A stretch of 59,979 bases of DNA from CAMNAO01 sp045605145. Lineage in GTDB: Bacteria > Bacillota > Clostridia > Oscillospirales > Oscillospiraceae. The translations under genes were made by a program, and so were the position numbers. The notes below the pieces were generated by a model. The model was not told where the DNA came from, made no database searches, and saw nothing but the letters and a program-made list of their open reading frames with translations. Shown piece by piece: positions 7,342 through 15,924 of the stretch. The stretch spans positions 1 through 59,979 of the forward strand of contig JAZUPH010000011.1 in NCBI GenBank assembly GCA_045605145.1, given 5' to 3'. Each line of letters opens with the position of its first letter. Position 1 is the stretch's first letter.

Positions 7342-8553
7342 ATGAAAATTGAGACCAAATCCATAGTCAAGGTGTGTGTGGGCATTTTCCTGCTCTACCT
7401 GTGCATTACATACTGGGGCAAGGTGGCCGGCATTCTGACCGCCATTTTGGGCGCGGCGTTGCCCCTTGTGATCGGTTGCATTATTGCATATGTAGTCAAC
7501 ATTGTTATGAGCTGGTATGAGCGGCACTGGTTCCCCCGCTCCAAATCGGCTTTCGTCATCGGCAGCCGACGGGTGTTCTGCCTGCTGGCGGCGCTGCTGA
7601 CTATGCTTGCTGTTGTGGCGCTGGTGGTGTGGCTGGTCGTGCCGCAGCTGGCGTCCTGCGTAATGCTGATCGTTGATGTGATGCCGGGCGTGATAACAAA
7701 ATTCATTGCCGGGCTGCAGGAACGGCAATTCCTGTCTGAAGAAAATCTGGCCTTCCTTACCGGCATTGACTGGAAGTCCCGCATAGGCGACATGGTGAAA
7801 ATCTTCACCTCCGGTGTGGGCAGCGTAATGGATACGGTCATAAAGGCGGTCAGCACCGTATTTTCCGGCATTGTTACGGGTTTTCTGGCCTTCATTTTTG
7901 CGCTGTACATCCTCATGGGCAAAGACAGGCTGGGCGCCCAGGCTAAGCGCGCGGCAAAGCACTATCTGCGTGAAAAGTGGTACGCCCGTATTGAATATGT
8001 GCTTGGCGTTCTCGATGACAGCTTTCATAGATACATCGTCGGTCAGTGTACCGAGGCGGTGATTCTCGGCCTTCTGTGCACACTGGGCATGCTGATCTTC
8101 CGCTTCCCATACGCCACGATGATCGGCGCCCTTGTGGCCTTCACCGCCCTTATCCCCATCGCCGGCGCGTACATCGGCGCGGGCGTGGGTGCGTTTATGA
8201 TCCTCACCGTTTCGCCCATGAAGGCACTCTTGTTTATTGTCTTTCTTGTGATACTGCAGCAGCTTGAGGGCAATCTTATCTACCCCAGGGTGGTGGGCTC
8301 ATCCATCGGCCTGCCGGGTATCTGGGTGCTGGCTGCCGTCACCGTGGGCGGCGGGATTATGGGCATCGCCGGTATGCTTCTGGGTGTGCCGCTGACGGCC
8401 GCGGTGTACCGCATGATTAAAGACGACATGAATAAGCCCGCCAAGGCGAAGAAGACCGCACAGCTTACGGTCAATGTGGACGTTGATGTGGATACACAGC
8501 CCGGCGCCCCTGTCGCCGTTGATGTGGATGTTGATGTTGACGCGGATGATTGA
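7342..8553 (+). CDS. AI-2E family transporter with an Asp-Val repeat tail
   Basis: The 403-residue protein has the AI-2 exporter superfamily layout: N-terminal hydrophobic segments, a soluble middle region (RQFLSEENLAFLTGIDW), further helices, and the conserved block LQQLEGNLIYPRVVGSSIGL near residue 310. Members export autoinducer-2 or act as cation/proton antiporters, so the name does not settle the substrate. The last 30 residues are unusual: DVDVDTQ followed by VDVDVDVDADD, an acidic alternating repeat. The start was chosen at MKIETKSI with GGGGAAAGAAGG upstream. Confidence 0.85.
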   Translation: MKIETKSIVKVCVGIFLLYLCITYWGKVAGILTAILGAALPLVIGCIIAYVVNIVMSWYERHWFPRSKSAFVIGSRRVFCLLAALLTMLAVVALVVWLVVPQLASCVMLIVDVMPGVITKFIAGLQERQFLSEENLAFLTGIDWKSRIGDMVKIFTSGVGSVMDTVIKAVSTVFSGIVTGFLAFIFALYILMGKDRLGAQAKRAAKHYLREKWYARIEYVLGVLDDSFHRYIVGQCTEAVILGLLCTLGMLIFRFPYATMIGALVAFTALIPIAGAYIGAGVGAFMILTVSPMKALLFIVFLVILQQLEGNLIYPRVVGSSIGLPGIWVLAAVTVGGGIMGIAGMLLGVPLTAAVYRMIKDDMNKPAKAKKTAQLTVNVDVDVDTQPGAPVAVDVDVDVDADD

Positions 8554-8588
8554 CATCGCCCAAGAGAAGAAAGAACAGCAATAACAAA

Positions 8589-8624
8589 CGCCGCCGTGGT
8601 TATCCACGGCGGCGTATTTCTTTT
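8589..8624. terminator. Bidirectional terminator
   Basis: CGCCGCCGTGG (8589-8599), TTAT, CCACGGCGGCG (8604-8614), then TATTTCTTTT. It lies between the convergent transporter gene and hpf. Confidence 0.8.
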
Positions 8625-8647
8625 ACCTGCGGCGGCGTATGCCGGGT

Positions 8648-9181
8648 TCATTCTTCGTCGCTTTCGATAAGGCCGTAGCCCCCGTTGTTGCGGCGGTAGA
8701 CGATGGCAAAGGCGTTGTCCGCGTCCTGATTCTTGAAGGCGAAGAACTCATGCCCCAGAAGATTCATCTGCAGGATCGCCTCTTCCGTGGTCATGGGCTT
8801 AATGGCAAAGCGCTTGGTGCGGATGATGTCGAAGCTCTCGCTCTCTTCCTCTTCGGCGGGCAAATCCGGCACCTGGTCGAAGGCACCTTCGCGCAGGCGC
8901 TTTTCAAGACGGGTCTTGTTCTTTCTGATCTGTCGCTCTATCGAAGCGACAGCGGAATCAATTGAGGCGTACATATCCCCCGTTGCTTCACTTGCGCGGT
9001 AGAACATGCCGTTGCTTTTGATGGTGACCTCGGCGATGTGCCGGGCCCTTTCGATGGAGAAAGTGACATAGGCGTCAGGTTCTACCCTGAACAGCTTTTC
9101 CAGCTTGCCGATCTTTTTCTGGGCGTAGAGTTTAAGATCCTCAGTCGCCTCCATCTTTTTCGCGGTGAACGTATACCTCAT
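8648..9181 (-). CDS. hpf: Ribosome hibernation promoting factor, long form
   Basis: The 177-residue protein starts MRYTFTAKKMEATEDLKLYAQKK and has the HPF/YfiA fold (1-100, SIERARHIAEVTIKSNG). A charged linker leads to the C-terminal dimerisation domain typical of the long form (residues about 118-177, RTKRFAIKPMTTEEAILQMN and GHEFFAFKN). It dimerises and silences 70S ribosomes as 100S particles in stationary phase. It is downstream of cca and a DUF3137-like gene on the same strand, with a 133-base gap. Confidence 0.95.
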   Translation of the reverse strand: MRYTFTAKKMEATEDLKLYAQKKIGKLEKLFRVEPDAYVTFSIERARHIAEVTIKSNGMFYRASEATGDMYASIDSAVASIERQIRKNKTRLEKRLREGAFDQVPDLPAEEEESESFDIIRTKRFAIKPMTTEEAILQMNLLGHEFFAFKNQDADNAFAIVYRRNNGGYGLIESDEE

Positions 9182-9314
9182 AATTTCCGCTCCTTTCCTG
9201 TGTAGCGTGTACGGGGCGGCGGGGCGCCGCCCCTTCTATGGTTATTATACCATATTTTCCCTGCATTACAAGAGAGGATTTTCGTCAAAGTGTTACTTTT
9301 GTGTAAATCTTATC

Positions 9315-10169
9315 TCACTGCTCGTCAAAACACATGGCGTCGGCAATATCCACAAGGGTGCACACCTCGAACATGGCACGACTGATAAGCTCGTCAATAT
9401 CCGGGGTCTGCTTCTGCCCCTTGGGTATGGCGCTGTGCAGAAGCGGCTCACCGTCCTCTACGGCAACATACAATCTGTCGTCTATAATGGAAAAGCGGAT
9501 GCGTCCGGGCAGCTTTGCCTCGGCATCCATGATTGCGTTCATGGTTCTGAAGCTGAGCACCTGCGGCACCAGTGACAGATTGTCGGCGAATACATTGTAG
9601 CGTCGGTCAAACTCCGTCGTGCCGGTGAGTATCTGCCGCCCCTGAGTGGAAAGGGAAGCGGCGCCTTTTTCGTATATCCATATACGGCCCGGGTAAGCGT
9701 GCTCCATCCTGAACATGGCGAAGGGGCCTTTGAACACCACGGCATCTTCATCCCCGGCCCGGCCCTTAAGGGTCAGATTGCTCATGGCAACATGCAGGCC
9801 GCGGTAAAAAGCGCTGATGTAGGTGCTGCCCTTGAAGCTGCGCGCGTTCATCGGTACTATGCCGGAGGCGCGCACCTCCCACTCCTCCACGGAGCCGTCG
9901 GGGTTGTATTCGTATCCGCCGAACACCTGGGTCAGGCACATGGGCACGATGCTCTCCTGATAAAAGCGGTCCAGTGCCTTGATGTCGTTTTTGCGTATGG
10001 CGCTCAGCGCGATGCCCGCGCCGATCGCAAGAAAGAAGGGTATACCCACAAGAAAGGACGCAAAGCACAGCGGCGGCAGCCAGGCGGGTATGCGCCTGCT
10101 GCGGCGGGAAAGCTCAATATACTGGTTGCGCACCATGGGCAGGGCCAAAGGAAATTCTCTTTTTGCCAT
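9315..10169 (-). CDS. Membrane protein resembling DUF3137
   Basis: The 284-residue protein has a basic N-terminus, one clear hydrophobic hairpin (about 29-56, LPPLCFASFLVGIPFFLAIG) and a soluble C-terminal part with FKGSTYISAFYRG and FKGPFAMFRME. The general form matches DUF3137-type proteins, whose role is unknown. It starts 18 bases after cca and is probably cotranscribed. Assignment to the family rests on overall pattern, so moderate confidence. Confidence 0.6.
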   Translation of the reverse strand: MAKREFPLALPMVRNQYIELSRRSRRIPAWLPPLCFASFLVGIPFFLAIGAGIALSAIRKNDIKALDRFYQESIVPMCLTQVFGGYEYNPDGSVEEWEVRASGIVPMNARSFKGSTYISAFYRGLHVAMSNLTLKGRAGDEDAVVFKGPFAMFRMEHAYPGRIWIYEKGAASLSTQGRQILTGTTEFDRRYNVFADNLSLVPQVLSFRTMNAIMDAEAKLPGRIRFSIIDDRLYVAVEDGEPLLHSAIPKGQKQTPDIDELISRAMFEVCTLVDIADAMCFDEQ

Positions 10170-10187
10170 GGCTCTCCTCCTGTTGTT

Positions 10188-11366
10188 TTATGATTTCATC
10201 GCTGGCGGGTGACGCAGCACCCGGTCGATTAGGGATTCTTTGTTGTTTTGGACGCGTCCGTCCATCACCGCCTCCAGGGCGTCTTCCAGAGCGTTGCCGA
10301 TCCCGGCGCCCTGCAGCCCCAGCGCGGCAAGGTCGCCGCCACTGATTGCAAGCTGCCCGATGCTGACGCAGTCATCCCTGGTCTCTATGCCCTCGAAAAG
10401 CGCCTGTGCCCGGGCAGTGTCGCGGCCCATTGCACTCCATAATGCGGCAATGTCGCGCCAATTGCCGCCGTAGGCGGCCATAAAGCGCCGCGCTGATGGA
10501 AGGTCTGCCGGCGGTGGGCTTCCTGCCCCACGGATCACACCGACAACGGCCTCAATGTCTTTGTTTGAAAAGCGCAGTCCGCGCATGAATCCCGCTGGAT
10601 CACTGTGCCCGTACAGCAGTGCCGCCAGCCGCAGATTCGCGCGGGGTGGCGCGCTGTCGCACAGGGCGGCCTTTTCGACGGTGAATAGCTCAGCACCCAC
10701 GGCGGAGTCGAGTATACCGCCGTAGTCCCGCATTACCCGCCCGGCGGCGGGGCCAATGAGCAGTTTGCACAGCTCGTCTCTCACCCGCTCTTTGGATACG
10801 GCGCTTATACTGTCCTTCAGCGCCCACGCGGCGGCAGCGGTTTCAGGCTCAATTTCAAAGTCGAGTACCGCGGCGAAGCGCAGAGCGCGCAGTATGCGCA
10901 GTGCATCCTCATCAAAGCGGCGGTGAGCATCACCGACACAACGGATGATGCGCCGGCTCAGATCGCCCTGCCCGTCGAACAGGTCGGTCAGCTCCCGCCC
11001 GTCGGTGGCCATGGCGTTGACGGTGAAGTCGCGGCGGCTCAGATCCTCATCCAGCCGTGTGACGAACTGTACACTGTCGGGGCGGCGGTGGTCTGCGTAG
11101 CCGCTCTCCTGCCGCAGTGTGGTTATCTCAATGGGGCGTCCCCGCCACAGCACGGTCACCGTGCCGTGCTTTAGACCTGTGGGAATGACCCGCTCACCTT
11201 CAAACACGCGGCAGACCTCATCGGGCAGGGCGGCGGTGCAGATGTCGGCGTCCTGCGGCTTCACGCCACGCAGCAGATCGCGCACATAGCCGCCCACCAC
11301 CCACGCGCCGAAGCCCGCGCCGGTGAGCCTGTCTATCGCCGCCTGTACGTCTTTGTCAGGTATCAT
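10188..11366 (-). CDS. cca: CCA tRNA nucleotidyltransferase / poly(A) polymerase family
   Basis: At 392 residues it has the class II nucleotidyltransferase head: WVVGGYVRDLL (about 22-32), the metal-binding PQDADI with Asp-Ala-Asp, then RRDFTVNAMA and the FDEDALRILRALRFA block. It adds or repairs the 3' CCA end of tRNAs. The C-terminal part is shorter and more divergent than the bacterial HD-containing enzymes. Cotranscription with the DUF3137-like gene is likely. Confidence 0.92.
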   Translation of the reverse strand: MIPDKDVQAAIDRLTGAGFGAWVVGGYVRDLLRGVKPQDADICTAALPDEVCRVFEGERVIPTGLKHGTVTVLWRGRPIEITTLRQESGYADHRRPDSVQFVTRLDEDLSRRDFTVNAMATDGRELTDLFDGQGDLSRRIIRCVGDAHRRFDEDALRILRALRFAAVLDFEIEPETAAAAWALKDSISAVSKERVRDELCKLLIGPAAGRVMRDYGGILDSAVGAELFTVEKAALCDSAPPRANLRLAALLYGHSDPAGFMRGLRFSNKDIEAVVGVIRGAGSPPPADLPSARRFMAAYGGNWRDIAALWSAMGRDTARAQALFEGIETRDDCVSIGQLAISGGDLAALGLQGAGIGNALEDALEAVMDGRVQNNKESLIDRVLRHPPAMKS

Positions 11367-11427
11367 TGCCGCATCCTTTCCTTATAATCATCTCCGTCTG
11401 CAAAAGCTACCCATTTACAGAACTATA

Positions 11428-12426
11428 TCAGTCGGGCAGCTCCGTGCCCTGTGAAAACTTGATGCCTGCGCTGCGGCGCAGAGTTTCCATCAGCTTTGCG
11501 CTGTTTATCATGTGGCTGCACACATCTTGGTATTCATCGCGGCTCTCGTGCATCCCGCCGACAAAGCGGACAAAGCGCCTCACTTCATTGGCCATAGCCT
11601 CGGCCTGTTCGATGGCGGGGAACAGATTTTCCCGACCTTCCCGGGAGACAAAATATATGCCCGACAGCATGGAGATAAGATCCACGGTCACGGTGCCTTT
11701 GTCGCCCAAAATTTGGGAGTGGAACGCGTCGTGGGATATCTTCGACCACTCCAGGCTGACGCACTTGTCGTCATAGTGCAGCAGCGCGGAGCCCGCACCA
11801 TCTGCCCCGGTGGGGAGGAACACCGCCCTTGCAACAGCCTCATTGGGCGTGCCGAAGAGCATCACGGCGGCGCTTACACAGTATACGCCTATGTCCATCA
11901 GCGCACCGGTGCACAGCTTAGGGTTAAATACATTTGGCATTTCACCCGCCAAAAGGGCGGGATATTTTGAAGACAGCTGACAGTAGCGGATGTGGGAGCT
12001 GCTCACCCTGCCGCAGCGGTCTATGGCGCGGCGCAGCTTATCAAGCTGCGGCTGATGCAGGCTCATCATCGCTTCCATAAAAACAAGTCCGCGGCGCTCC
12101 GCCTCATCCAGCAGATGTTCAAGCTGCTCCGGCGTGACGGTAGCCGGCTTTTCGCACAGCACATGGCAGCCTGCGCGCAGGCACTGCAGCGCCTGGGGAT
12201 AGTGCAGACTGTTCGGGCTTGCGATATATACGGCATCGACCTGAGCACACAGACTGTCTATGCTGTCGCTTACCGCGGCTTCGGGTGCGTTCTTCGCGGC
12301 AAACGCCATGCCGGTTTCCATACTGCGGGAATATACGCCCGCCACCCGGGCGCAGCCGCTGAGGGTGCAGGCCTTTGAAAAAGTGGCCGCGATGCTGCCC
12401 GTGCCTATGATTCCAAAATTTATCAT
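11428..12426 (-). CDS. Gfo/Idh/MocA-family oxidoreductase (second copy)
   Basis: The 332-residue enzyme opens with the dinucleotide-binding motif GIIGTGSIAATF (4-15). LCEKPATVTPEQLE contains the catalytic EKP (about 94-96), and GALMDIGVYCVSAA lies in the substrate domain. It belongs to the dimeric dihydrodiol dehydrogenase-like branch. It is distinct in sequence from the copy at 5610-6617. It stands between cca and an unrelated single-pass protein, and nothing nearby identifies its substrate. Confidence 0.87.
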   Translation of the reverse strand: MINFGIIGTGSIAATFSKACTLSGCARVAGVYSRSMETGMAFAAKNAPEAAVSDSIDSLCAQVDAVYIASPNSLHYPQALQCLRAGCHVLCEKPATVTPEQLEHLLDEAERRGLVFMEAMMSLHQPQLDKLRRAIDRCGRVSSSHIRYCQLSSKYPALLAGEMPNVFNPKLCTGALMDIGVYCVSAAVMLFGTPNEAVARAVFLPTGADGAGSALLHYDDKCVSLEWSKISHDAFHSQILGDKGTVTVDLISMLSGIYFVSREGRENLFPAIEQAEAMANEVRRFVRFVGGMHESRDEYQDVCSHMINSAKLMETLRRSAGIKFSQGTELPD

Positions 12427-12506
12427 TATATTCCTCTCAGTGCGGCAATTTCACTTAAACCGCATATAAATGCCGCCCGGCGCAAGGGCGCAGGGCGGCA
12501 GCCAAA

Positions 12507-13055
12507 TCATGTAAACGAATCCTTCACGCCGTTGTCGGTTTTGCTGTCCTCTTCCGCCTCGGCAGTGTCATCACCCGGTTCGGGCACGGCGGGCTCGTCT
12601 GTGTTTTCGCCCGGCTCCTGCGTGTCGGCATCGGGGTCAGCCCCGGTATCGGTATCGGTATCCGCGTCGCCGTTGCCTTCCGTATCAGGCGCTTCTGCGG
12701 TGTTCGCTTCGCCGGCGGTTTCATCTGCCGCCTGCTGTTCGCCGCCGTCCGCAGCCTTGGAAGGCTCCTCTCCGGTCTCTTCCGTCCCGGCATCATCGTC
12801 CCCGGCGCCGCCGGTCAGACTGTCGGATACGCTGCCGCCTGTGGAAGGACTGCCCGTGGAGCCGCCCCGACCGTCGTTGTCCCTGAAAGGCAAATCCAGA
12901 TACAGACCGCTGTCGGTGTAGACGATGTAGTTCTGCCAGTTGATGTACAGATAGCCGAACAGCACCACAAGGGCAAGGGCCAGTATCAGCAGTGCCTTTG
13001 CGATCTTACGAAATATGCCGCGGGGCTTATATACTCGCCCGTAACGCTCGTTCAT
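12507..13055 (-). CDS. Single-pass membrane protein with acidic, low-complexity tail
   Basis: The 182-residue protein has a basic start, one transmembrane helix (about 18-38) and a short conserved-looking patch, NYIVYTDSGLYLDLPF. About 120 residues rich in Glu, Asp, Thr, Gly and Pro follow. I know this helix-plus-'VYT..GL.LDLPF' opening as the N-terminus of larger Clostridial envelope proteins annotated as putative glycoside hydrolases. Here the catalytic part is absent, so it may be a truncated relative or a separate gene. Its start overlaps the rpiB stop (ATGA). Function unknown. Confidence 0.65.
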   Translation of the reverse strand: MNERYGRVYKPRGIFRKIAKALLILALALVVLFGYLYINWQNYIVYTDSGLYLDLPFRDNDGRGGSTGSPSTGGSVSDSLTGGAGDDDAGTEETGEEPSKAADGGEQQAADETAGEANTAEAPDTEGNGDADTDTDTGADPDADTQEPGENTDEPAVPEPGDDTAEAEEDSKTDNGVKDSFT

Positions 13056-13495
13056 TCTCCGTCCTCAAAGGCCATGACTTTGTCAACGCGCCTCTGGTGG
13101 CGGCCCCCGTCAAAGGGGGCGGCAAGGAAAGTGTCTGCAATGCGCAGTGCCAACTCCGGCCCGGTGACGCGTGCGCCCATGGCAAGAACATTGGAGTTAT
13201 TATGTCTGCGGGTCATCTCTGCCGAGAAGCAGTCGCCGCACAGTGCGCAGCGAATACCCTTATGCTTGTTGGCCGCTATGGACATGCCGATTCCGGTGCC
13301 GCAAAGCAGGATGCCCAGCTCGCACTCACCGCCGGTGACGGCCTTGCATACCTTGTCGGCGTAGTCGGGATAGTCACAGCTATCGGTGCTGTAGGTGCCC
13401 ATGTCTGCACATTCATAGCCCTGTTTGCTCAGATGCTCAATAAGCTCAGCCTTCAGTGTAAATCCGCCGTGGTCGGATGCAACAGCAATTTTCAT
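13052..13495 (-). CDS. rpiB: Ribose-5-phosphate isomerase B
   Basis: The 147-residue protein starts MKIAVASDHGG, the RpiB/LacAB signature. GILLCGTGIGMSIAANKHKGIRCALC follows, holding the catalytic Cys and anion-binding glycines. It interconverts ribose 5-phosphate and ribulose 5-phosphate, or acts on related pentose/hexose phosphates. The start at 13495 has GAGGGG nine bases upstream. It lies 11 bases after the PHP-domain phosphatase gene in the same operon. Confidence 0.93.
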   Translation of the reverse strand: MKIAVASDHGGFTLKAELIEHLSKQGYECADMGTYSTDSCDYPDYADKVCKAVTGGECELGILLCGTGIGMSIAANKHKGIRCALCGDCFSAEMTRRHNNSNVLAMGARVTGPELALRIADTFLAAPFDGGRHQRRVDKVMAFEDGE

Positions 13496-13506
13496 ATCGT
13501 AACCCC

Positions 13507-14373
13507 TCATTTTTCCAGCGGGAGCATCATTGGCTCCCTGTTTTGATAAACAGTATAATACCTAAAGCCCAAAGAAGCAAGCATATCCCGCGCTTCTTTA
13601 AGCCCTGCTCCCACACCCTGCGCCGTGTGGCTGTCCGAGCCCATTGTCACAAGATCACCGCCCAGCGCCCTGTACAGGGCGAAGACCTCTTTAGACGGGA
13701 TAAAGTCGCCGTAGCCGTAGAAAAGACCGGAAGTGTTCACCTCCAGTGCGATGCCCTTGTCCCGCATCAGGCGAAACAGTGCCGTCAGTCGGTCTGTGTA
13801 GGGCATGAAGCCGTCCCGGACCGAGATCCCCTTCCGCGCCATATAGCGCAGAAAATAGCCCAGATGCGCCAGTGCGTCAAAACCGCCCATGGACACAAGC
13901 TGGATGCACTCATCAAGATAGTCCTTTGCCAGCATGTCAAACCCGCTGCCGTCGCCGTAGTCGTAGATGTAAAAATCGTCCCGACCTTTCAGATTGTGTA
14001 TCGAGCCCAGCACATAGTCGAAGGGCCACAGGGCGGCGATCTCACGGCCTTTTTCCGGGTCGTGATTGTAACCGCCGATCTCAACGCCCAGGAGCAGCCG
14101 GACTTTGCCCTCCGACCGCTCTCTGGCGGCGAGGAAGGCGTCGTAAAGCTCGGTTTTTGCGCTGTATGGGATCAAAACATGACCCACCTGCGCGCTCAGC
14201 GCACCCATCGTGTCCGGGTCAAAGTCGGCAAAAACGCAGTCATCAGCGTGATCGCTTATGCAGATGTATCCCAGACCTGCGGCCTGCGCCGCCTGTGCCA
14301 GCTCATCCATTGTGCAGTGTCCGTCATGGGAGAAAATGCTGTGCACATGGCAGTCGGATAGAAGTATGCTCAT
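13507..14373 (-). CDS. PHP-domain phosphatase, histidinol-phosphatase (HisJ/HisK) type
   Basis: The 288-residue protein shows the metal-binding PHP motifs: DCHVHSIFSHDG (7-18), SDHADD (about 40-45), GVEIGGYNH, LGSIH and GSDSH near the C-terminus. This matches the trimetal histidinol-phosphatase family. No other his genes are nearby, so a different phosphoester substrate is possible. Its start overlaps the dnaJ stop by ATGA, placing a metabolic enzyme in direct translational coupling with a chaperone. Confidence 0.85.
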   Translation of the reverse strand: MSILLSDCHVHSIFSHDGHCTMDELAQAAQAAGLGYICISDHADDCVFADFDPDTMGALSAQVGHVLIPYSAKTELYDAFLAARERSEGKVRLLLGVEIGGYNHDPEKGREIAALWPFDYVLGSIHNLKGRDDFYIYDYGDGSGFDMLAKDYLDECIQLVSMGGFDALAHLGYFLRYMARKGISVRDGFMPYTDRLTALFRLMRDKGIALEVNTSGLFYGYGDFIPSKEVFALYRALGGDLVTMGSDSHTAQGVGAGLKEARDMLASLGFRYYTVYQNREPMMLPLEK

Positions 14374-15497
14374 TTTTTGTTCTTTTTCTTTGTGGCCTTG
14401 CCGCCTTTACCATCAAGAGACTCACCGAACTGACGCAGCAGCTCTTTCTGCTCACGGTTGAGGCCCTTGGGCGTCTCAATATTTACGGTGACATACTGGT
14501 CGCCGCGTCCGCTGCCGTTGACATAGGGTATGCCCTTGCCCTTGAGGCGGAAGGTGGTGCCGGTCTGCGTGCCCTCGGGCAGGTTGTATTTTACATCACC
14601 GTCCAGCGTGGGTACACGCAGCTCCGCGCCCAGTGCGGCGTCCACAAAGCTGACGCCGATGTCGCACAGGACGGATGCGCCTTCGCGGGTAAACAGGGGG
14701 TGAGGCTTGACAGACACAGTGATCAGCAGATCACCCTTGGGGCCGCCATTGGTACCGGCATGGCCTTCGCCGCGCAGCGAGATGGTCTGCCCGTCGTCGA
14801 TGCCGGCGGGGATGTTCACATTCAGCTTGCGGCTTTTGCGTACGCGGCCTGCGCCCTGACAGGTTTTGCAGGGATTCTGAATGATCTTGCCGCTGCCGCC
14901 GCAGTTGGGACAGGGGGCATTTGACTCCATCGTCATGCCCATGACCCGCTGACGGGTACGGATTGAGCCGGTGCCGCCGCAGTTGGTGCAGGTCTGAGGA
15001 TCTGTACCCGGTTCACAACCGGTGCCGCCGCAGGACTCACACTGGTCAATGGCGTTTACCTTGATCTCTTTTTCACAGCCGAAGGCAGCCTCCTCAAAGC
15101 TGAGGGTCAGACCGACGCGGATGCTTTCGCCCTTGCGAGGGCCGTTGCGGGGCTGTCTGCTGCCGCCGAAGCCGCCGAAACCGCCAAAGCCGCTGAAAAT
15201 ATCGCCGAAAATGTCGCCCATGTCGAAGCCGCCGAAGCCGGCACCACCCTGACCCGCGCCGTAGCTGGGGTCAACACCGGCAAAGCCGTACTGGTCATAG
15301 CGCGCCTTCTTCTGCTCATCGGAGAGGATTTCATAGGCTTCGTTGGCCTCTTTAAAGCGCTCTGCCGCCGCCTCATCACCGGGATGCAGGTCGGGGTGGC
15401 AGTCCTTCGCCACTTTGCGGTATGCCTTTTTTATTTCGTCGGCTGTGGCGCCCTTGTCGACGCCCAGTACCTCGTAATAATCGCGTTTATCTGCCAT
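14370..15497 (-). CDS. dnaJ: Chaperone DnaJ (Hsp40)
   Basis: The 375-residue protein is a type I DnaJ. It has a J domain with the invariant HPD (DCHPDLHPG), a Gly/Phe-rich region (GFGGFDMGDIFG), four CxxCxGxG zinc repeats (CESCGGTG, CTNCGGTG, CPNCGGSG, CKTCQGAG) and the C-terminal substrate domains. It stimulates DnaK ATPase. Unusually it is separated from dnaK by 427 bases of repeat-containing sequence, and it leads directly into the PHP phosphatase, rpiB and a membrane protein. Confidence 0.97.
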   Translation of the reverse strand: MADKRDYYEVLGVDKGATADEIKKAYRKVAKDCHPDLHPGDEAAAERFKEANEAYEILSDEQKKARYDQYGFAGVDPSYGAGQGGAGFGGFDMGDIFGDIFSGFGGFGGFGGSRQPRNGPRKGESIRVGLTLSFEEAAFGCEKEIKVNAIDQCESCGGTGCEPGTDPQTCTNCGGTGSIRTRQRVMGMTMESNAPCPNCGGSGKIIQNPCKTCQGAGRVRKSRKLNVNIPAGIDDGQTISLRGEGHAGTNGGPKGDLLITVSVKPHPLFTREGASVLCDIGVSFVDAALGAELRVPTLDGDVKYNLPEGTQTGTTFRLKGKGIPYVNGSGRGDQYVTVNIETPKGLNREQKELLRQFGESLDGKGGKATKKKNKK

Positions 15498-15596
15498 ATT
15501 GAAAGCTTCCTTTTAAGAAGAATTGTTTCGTTGAAAATATATGTAACGCCCTGGGGCGGAGTTTGCGTAAGTAATGGGTGTGCGGTGGTGTATCGC

Positions 15597-15847
15597 GGGC
15601 GGATGGTATCCGCCCCTACGGGGTGCGTATAATGCGGCATGGAACCCTGTAGGGCGGGGGCTTGCTCCCGCCGCCGATAATGCGCCGCACTCTCACGGGC
15701 AATCCGTTTTCTCTCCCTCAGTCAAAGGCCGCCGTTTATCGTCGGCCTTTGCCAGCTCCCTCATCAGAGGGAGCCTTCGTGCTGCTGCGGGTCGCGGTTG
15801 GAATTATTAAACGCACCGCGCGGGCGCACCGTTTTTCGGTACGCCCG
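15597..15847. repeat. Repeat-rich intergenic region between dnaK and dnaJ
   Basis: No gene is supportable in 15498-15924. It contains stacked inverted repeats: GGGCGGAT/ATCCGCCC (15597-15615), GGCGGG/CCCGCC (15653-15672), AAAGGCCG/CGGCCTTT (15724-15750), GCTCCCTC/GAGGGAGC (15755-15774) and an imperfect hairpin at 15821-15847. The segment GGGCGGAT..TCCGCCCCTACG is similar to 59617-59640, so this looks like a dispersed intergenic repeat family. Confidence 0.6.
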
Positions 15848-15924
15848 TCGGCAACTTGCAGAGATTTTAGTCAAAAGGAGAAATATCCGAAAAGTTAAGT
15901 TGAAACAGCTTTCAGCTTCGGGCC

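Noticed and set aside
7342..8553. Specific assignment as an AI-2 exporter
   Set aside because: The family includes proton/cation antiporters and no quorum-sensing gene is nearby, so only the family name is given.
15597..15847. Hairpin cluster considered as a riboswitch
   Set aside because: It has no conserved aptamer core, and it shares sequence with another intergenic site, fitting a repeat.
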